From the NCBI GenBank assembly GCA_041656295.1, contig JBBADV010000041.1:1-6520 (forward strand): a stretch of DNA of 6,520 nt. The letters run 5' to 3'. Origin of the DNA: Kiritimatiellales bacterium (GTDB lineage Bacteria; Verrucomicrobiota; Kiritimatiellia; Kiritimatiellales; Tichowtungiaceae). The notes beneath the pieces are model-generated. The model was not told the DNA's origin, made no database searches, and saw only the letters and a list, made by a program, of their open reading frames with translations. The position numbers and the translations under genes are program-made. Of this stretch, positions 5,508-6,520 are shown one piece after another. Numbering within the stretch: the stretch's first letter is position 1; each line of letters begins with the position of its first letter.

Positions 5508-6520
5508 TTATTTCGTTAACTTGATCGCGTCCTTGATTAATTTGATCGCGTCGCTGCCGGTTTTATATACCTTCCGGCGGTAACCTTCCGGCAACTCATT
5601 AATACGTTCCTGCAGAACTTCACCGCCGCGCGGACTGTCCTGATAAATCAAGCCGCAATCCGGATCATCCAATCCTAAATCCGGCGCCGGATATTCTTTC
5701 CACCCGCCGTTTCCGGATGCGTATTCAATGCCGTCGTTTTCTAAAATCCCGGTGAGCTGTTTCCGGAACGCGGCGGTTTCCGCCGGCGCATCCATAATTT
5801 TTTCCTCGGTACTTAATGCATCGCCGCTGATGTCGAGCAGCAGTTCTTTGCGGTCGGCGGCGCTGTAGACATATTTCCGGTCGCGCGTCGCCAGCATATA
5901 AAGCCCGAGATCTTTTTTCTGGAACTGACTCATGACGGCACGATCTTTTTCTGCGCCGGCGGCAATGGTTGCGAGATCAGAACCGTGCACACCGGAATGA
6001 TCATCTGCAATTCCGGCGGCGGCGAGGAATGTCGGGCGAATATCGAGCAGTGACACCGGGGTGTCGCACTGTGTGCCGGCGCGGAAATTTTTCGGCCAGC
6101 GCACAATCAGCGGGATGCGTACCGACGCATCAATCATAGAGCGTTTGCCGACGCTGTTATAATCGCCAAGCAGCTCCCCGTGATCCGATGCAAACACAAT
6201 CAGCGTATTATCTATTTCATCTCCGAGCGCTGCCAGTACACGGCCGATATTATAATCTATGAATGATATACAACCCAGATAGGCCGCACGCATGGTGCGC
6301 AGCAGGTTTTCGTCGATGCCGGCGTCACGCCATTTATAGCGGTTTTGAATTTTGTTCCAGAGGGTTAAAAATTCTGCTCCGTCTTCGGGACGATACGGAT
6401 GTCCAACTTCCTCTGGACGGTAGAGTTTTGACCACGGCGCCGGCGATTCAAACGGCGGGTGCGGTTTAATCCAGCTCGACCACAGCATGAACGGACGGCT
6501 TTTGTCGCGGCGGTTTAAAA
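5508..6520 (-). CDS. Sulfatase (S1), N-terminal part beyond the window edge
   Basis: The reading frame runs from the right edge (first whole codon 6516-6518) to the TAA at 5508-5510, giving 336 visible residues. An internal Met at 6488 is not the start: the codons before it read RRDKSRPF, and RPF-MLWSSWIKPHPPF is the standard central sulfatase strand, with a conserved His in KPHPP. The region with the formylglycine motif lies outside the window, so Ser or Cys type cannot be told. Visible landmarks are the metal-site SDHGE (plus 6171-6188) and the downstream Lys in VGKRSMIDASVRIPLIVRWP. The C-terminal subdomain lacks the usual LYNLxxDPxE box; a variant, LLLDISGDALSTEEKI, takes its place. It ends in a lysine-rich tail with a 7-residue tandem duplication. 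It is the first gene of the visible run, 53 bases before the isomerase start, with no terminator between them. Confidence 0.93.
   Translation of the reverse strand, partial: LNRRDKSRPFMLWSSWIKPHPPFESPAPWSKLYRPEEVGHPYRPEDGAEFLTLWNKIQNRYKWRDAGIDENLLRTMRAAYLGCISFIDYNIGRVLAALGDEIDNTLIVFASDHGELLGDYNSVGKRSMIDASVRIPLIVRWPKNFRAGTQCDTPVSLLDIRPTFLAAAGIADDHSGVHGSDLATIAAGAEKDRAVMSQFQKKDLGLYMLATRDRKYVYSAADRKELLLDISGDALSTEEKIMDAPAETAAFRKQLTGILENDGIEYASGNGGWKEYPAPDLGLDDPDCGLIYQDSPRGGEVLQERINELPEGYRRKVYKTGSDAIKLIKDAIKLTK
5511..5552 (-). repeat. 21-bp in-frame tandem duplication at the sulfatase C-terminus
   Basis: The last 14 residues read DAIKLIK then DAIKLTK. The two 21-base units (5532-5552 and 5511-5531) agree at 17 of 21 positions, which indicates a tandem duplication rather than chance. 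It lies after the folded sulfatase core and should lengthen an amphipathic, lysine-rich terminal helix. Confidence 0.6.

Noticed and set aside
1..6520. tRNA, rRNA, CRISPR array or insertion sequence
   Set aside because: No tRNA-like fold, regularly spaced repeat, transposase motif or terminal inverted repeat was found on either strand.

Overview
The window is a run of genes all read from the minus strand, so transcription goes from high to low coordinates. In that order they are: a sulfatase cut by the right edge, a xylose-isomerase-like TIM-barrel protein, a lipoprotein sulfatase with a Cys-type active site, a decayed fragment of an SGNH/GDSL-type hydrolase, a sulfatase with a Ser-type active site and no export signal, and a PHP-type metallohydrolase cut by the left edge. 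Gaps between the intact genes are 48 to 86 bases, except for the 337-base gap that holds the hydrolase remnant. I see no convincing intrinsic terminator, so a largely co-transcribed unit is plausible.

The gene content (three sulfatases in 6.5 kb, a sugar isomerase/epimerase-type protein, a PHP protein) fits a catabolic cluster for a sulfated polysaccharide or glycoconjugate. Such dense sulfatase clusters are typical of the PVC group (Kiritimatiellota, Lentisphaerota, Planctomycetota) and of some Bacteroidota. The GC-moderate sequence with very frequent CCGG/CCGGCG words and the style of the sulfatases make a Kiritimatiellota- or Lentisphaerota-like bacterium my best guess, but this is inference without a marker gene. 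No glycoside hydrolase, transporter, regulator or sulfatase-maturating enzyme is in view, so the substrate cannot be named.

Region by region on the plus coordinate scale: 1-1200 PHP protein (3' end missing); 1201-1286 an intergenic gap with an AT-rich perfect inverted repeat around a -10-like TATAGT; 1287-2726 Ser-type sulfatase; 2727-3063 an SGNH hydrolase remnant with a frameshift and a 13-bp direct repeat; 3064-4527 Cys-type lipoprotein sulfatase; 4576-5454 TIM-barrel isomerase/epimerase; 5508-6520 third sulfatase (N-terminus and catalytic motif beyond the edge).

As a working model, the exported lipoprotein sulfatase removes sulfate at the cell envelope. The sulfatase without a visible signal peptide would act inside, or on imported mono- or oligosaccharides. 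The TIM-barrel protein would then isomerise or epimerise a released sugar. The PHP protein has no assignable substrate. No clearly new system stands out. The most unusual points are the frameshifted hydrolase relic, the mix of Ser- and Cys-type sulfatases with different predicted locations, and the PHP protein with an altered second metal motif.
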